Shown here: positions 36,769 to 38,446 of the stretch, piece after piece
Numbering within the stretch: the stretch's first letter is position 1
Layout: each line of letters opens with the position of its first letter
NCBI GenBank assembly: GCA_019745005.1
Contig: JAIETO010000256.1
Location: 1 to 38,446, forward strand
From: Burkholderiaceae bacterium
GTDB lineage: Bacteria > Pseudomonadota > Gammaproteobacteria > Burkholderiales > Burkholderiaceae_D
Reading direction: 5' to 3'
DNA: 38,446 bases
Translations under genes and position numbers: made by a program
The notes under the pieces: model-generated
What the model was told of the DNA's origin: nothing
Seen by the model: only the letters and a program-made list of their open reading frames with translations
Database searches by the model: none

Positions 36769-37010
36769 AGCGTGTTAGAAACAAAAATAATTTGACTGAT
36801 GGTGTGAGAACCAGCGACTTTCAGCATCATCTTACCGCAGAGTGATCAAGCAATTGCTAAATGCCGCAACGAAAAAACAAAAGCGCGAGACACAAGTAAA
36901 AAACGAGCGCTGTACCCTTCGCGACACTGCGGCAAAGGCTATCTAAACAATTGGCGAGCGTTTGAGTTAATTCTTGAACGATTGAAAAGTATGTTTTGAT
37001 CACACTTGTC

Positions 37011-37112
37011 ATTCCATTTCCAAATCAATGGTGTCTAGGCGACGAGCCGCAGACAGTGCTGTAGCACGGCAAGGCGAAGGCAACAACGACACGATTGATT
37101 TAGAAGTGGAAT
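37011..37112. repeat. 102-bp inverted-repeat element upstream of pnuC
   Basis: The left arm (37011-37035, beginning ATTCCATTTCCAAATCAATG) and the reverse complement of the right arm (37088-37112, ATTCCACTTCTAAATCAATC) match at 21 of 25 positions. The 52-bp centre is GC-richer and contains GTGCTGTAGCAC, a further hairpin. It sits in the 408-bp spacer between the pilin gene and pnuC; the rest of that spacer shows no gene. It may be a MITE-like element or a strong RNA structure. Confidence 0.65.
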
Positions 37113-37176
37113 CAGTCATAATACCGCTCTTTTGCGACCCAATTTCAATCATTTCCGCTCCGTTCTAACTCACTGC

Positions 37177-37794
37177 ATGAATCAAACTTTCCCCTTGTTT
37201 TTTGGCCTTGTAACGACACCGCTTGAATGCTGGTCGTTTGTGTTGTCGCTGATCACCGTCTATTTAAACATTCGACAAATTCACTGGGCATGGTTGTTTG
37301 CGATCTTATCGTCTGGTTTGTACGCTTTCGTTTTCTTCGATGCAAAACTTTATGGCGATATGGGGCTGCAAGGCTTGTTTATCTTGGTTTCTGTTTGGGG
37401 TTGGATGTTGTGGTGGCGCGGTTCGGCGCGCCCTCAAGCTGTGGTGACGGAGTCGGAATCAGCGCTTGTTGTTACGCGATTACAGCGTTCGCAACAATTT
37501 TTCTCTTTACTTGCATGGTTGCTCGGGTTTTTTGTTTTTGCATGGTTCTTAAAAACACAAACTGATACCGATGTGCCTTTTGCAGATGGGTTTTTAACGG
37601 CGGGAAGCGTACTGGGGCAAGTGCTTTTATCGAAGAAAAAAATTGAAAATTGGTTGGTTTGGATCGTGGTCGATGTCTTGTACGTCGCGTTGTACATTCA
37701 TAAGGACTTGATGCTGACAGCGTTTTTATATGCCGTCTTCGTCGTGATGGCGGCGCTTGGTTGGCGGGTTTGGAGTAAAACATGTCAGCGCTAA
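37177..37794 (+). CDS. pnuC: Nicotinamide riboside transporter PnuC
   Basis: This is an inner-membrane facilitator for nicotinamide riboside, about 205 residues with seven predicted helices. Family stretches include LNIRQIHWAWLFAILSSGLYAFVFFDAKLYGDMGLQ, VWGWMLWW and ENWLVWIVVDVLYVALYIHKDL. The ORF track starts at TTG 37132; the ATG at 37177 (MNQTFPLFFGLVTTPLECW) gives a typical N-terminus. It overlaps the following kinase gene by 13 bases, which couples uptake to phosphorylation and so traps the substrate inside the cell. Confidence 0.92.
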   Translation: MNQTFPLFFGLVTTPLECWSFVLSLITVYLNIRQIHWAWLFAILSSGLYAFVFFDAKLYGDMGLQGLFILVSVWGWMLWWRGSARPQAVVTESESALVVTRLQRSQQFFSLLAWLLGFFVFAWFLKTQTDTDVPFADGFLTAGSVLGQVLLSKKKIENWLVWIVVDVLYVALYIHKDLMLTAFLYAVFVVMAALGWRVWSKTCQR

Positions 37795-38351
37795 AAACGA
37801 CGGCGCAAGGCGGCATCAAATCAGAAGAAACCTTGGTACAACGCGTCGCCATACTCGGTGCAGAATCGTCCGGCAAATCGCTATTGGCAGAAGCTTTGGC
37901 GAAACAATTCAATACCTGTTGGGTACCGGAATATCTACGAGAATTCGTCGAAGAGAAGCAGCGTGTACCAAAAGCCGAAGAGCAAATTCTGATCGCACGC
38001 ACACAGTTGGCGCGTGAAGATGCGTTAGCAAAAAATGCCCGCGATTGGCTGTTTTGCGATACGACGCCATTGATGACGGCGCTATATAGCCGCTACTATT
38101 TTGGCGAAGCAGATGCAGCACTCGCTGCACTTGAACAGGCGCATCATTATGCGTTTACCATCGTCACGGCAACCGACATTCCGTGGGTGCCCGATGGCTT
38201 GCAAAGGGAATCAGCCGCCACGCGTCAGCGGGTGCATGACGAGCTGATTAGCACTTTAGATGAACGCGAGATCCCGTTTCTGATGGTGGAAGGCAGCGTG
38301 CACGAGCGGGTTGAGCAGGTGCAATTCGCGCTGTCTTTTCTCATGGCATAA
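37782..38351 (+). CDS. nadR: NadR-type ribosylnicotinamide kinase
   Basis: This 189-residue P-loop kinase matches the C-terminal kinase domain of NadR. The P-loop is GAESSGKS and the substrate-site region is WVPEYLREFVEEK. Also present are FCDTTPLMTALYSRYYFG and DIPWVPDGLQRES. There is no N-terminal helix-turn-helix and no NMN adenylyltransferase domain. It should convert nicotinamide riboside to NMN, to be adenylated elsewhere. GGAG lies seven bases before the ATG, inside the pnuC 3' end. The symbol is by domain; this is not a full NadR. Only 95 bases follow, with no feature seen. Confidence 0.88.
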   Translation: MSALKTTAQGGIKSEETLVQRVAILGAESSGKSLLAEALAKQFNTCWVPEYLREFVEEKQRVPKAEEQILIARTQLAREDALAKNARDWLFCDTTPLMTALYSRYYFGEADAALAALEQAHHYAFTIVTATDIPWVPDGLQRESAATRQRVHDELISTLDEREIPFLMVEGSVHERVEQVQFALSFLMA

Positions 38352-38446
38352 ATTTTATAGCGCGAACAGCATTCAAATTTTTAGAGCATTTCGAGTAGGT
38401 CAAAAATCGACTTGCGCAGAAAATTTATATACGCGTGGTGCGCCAG

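Overview
The window looks like a chromosome segment of a betaproteobacterium of the order Burkholderiales, plausibly Oxalobacteraceae (Undibacterium or Herminiimonas-like). This is inferred from the gene families (paired cyanophycin synthetases with a linked ABC transporter and DUF1854 protein, CysB-type LysR protein, FMN-riboswitch ribB) and a base composition near 50% GC by eye. No lineage marker such as rRNA is present. Gene order looks mostly chromosomal: no phage, transposase, CRISPR array or rRNA was seen, and no tRNA was noticed by eye.

Layout. (1) 1-1823: 3' part of uvrB. (2) 2.1-10.2 kb: a cyanophycin island. cphA and a truncated paralogue cphA' lie on the minus strand. Divergent from them are an ABC exporter with an N-terminal zinc ribbon and a DUF1854 protein. 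(3) 10.2-18.4 kb: a GNAT acetyltransferase, a chemoreceptor with a CheR tether, a CysB-like regulator, a methyltransferase, a small SCP2 protein, a zinc-ribbon protein, a ferredoxin, a cold-shock gene, and a LysR regulator divergent from a haloacid dehalogenase. (4) 18.4-22.5 kb: malate synthase A, a signal peptidase I, an IclR regulator and diacylglycerol kinase. (5) 22.7-28.0 kb: an unknown membrane protein, a membrane-anchored MutS-like ATPase, FMN riboswitch plus ribB, an alkyltransferase-like protein and a PilZ protein. (6) 28.0-32.5 kb: vitamin B12 uptake, with a cobalamin riboswitch and btuB, then btuC-btuD. (7) 32.8-35.7 kb: a DUF4405 membrane protein and a TonB-dependent receptor broken by one extra T. 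(8) 35.8-38.4 kb: a hypothetical gene and a type IV pilin-like gene on the minus strand, then pnuC-nadR for nicotinamide riboside salvage.

How the genes work together. CphA polymerises aspartate and arginine into cyanophycin. CphA' keeps the ATP-grasp half but has a degenerate, C-terminally truncated ligase half. The adjoining transporter and DUF1854 gene are family-level neighbours of cyanophycin synthetases with no settled role. BtuB-BtuC-BtuD form most of a B12 importer; the binding protein BtuF is not in the window. PnuC and the NadR-type kinase form a two-gene NAD precursor salvage unit.

The main unexplained structure is between genes. A family of about 81-bp AT-rich elements with TATACTGCC ends occurs at three or four sites. 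Inverted CGCAGAGACGCAGAG-type repeats occur at two sites. A 102-bp inverted-repeat element precedes pnuC. I did not find a clearly new multi-gene defence or mobile system. The least understood gene-level items are the cyanophycin-linked exporter, CphA' and the membrane-anchored MutS-like ATPase.
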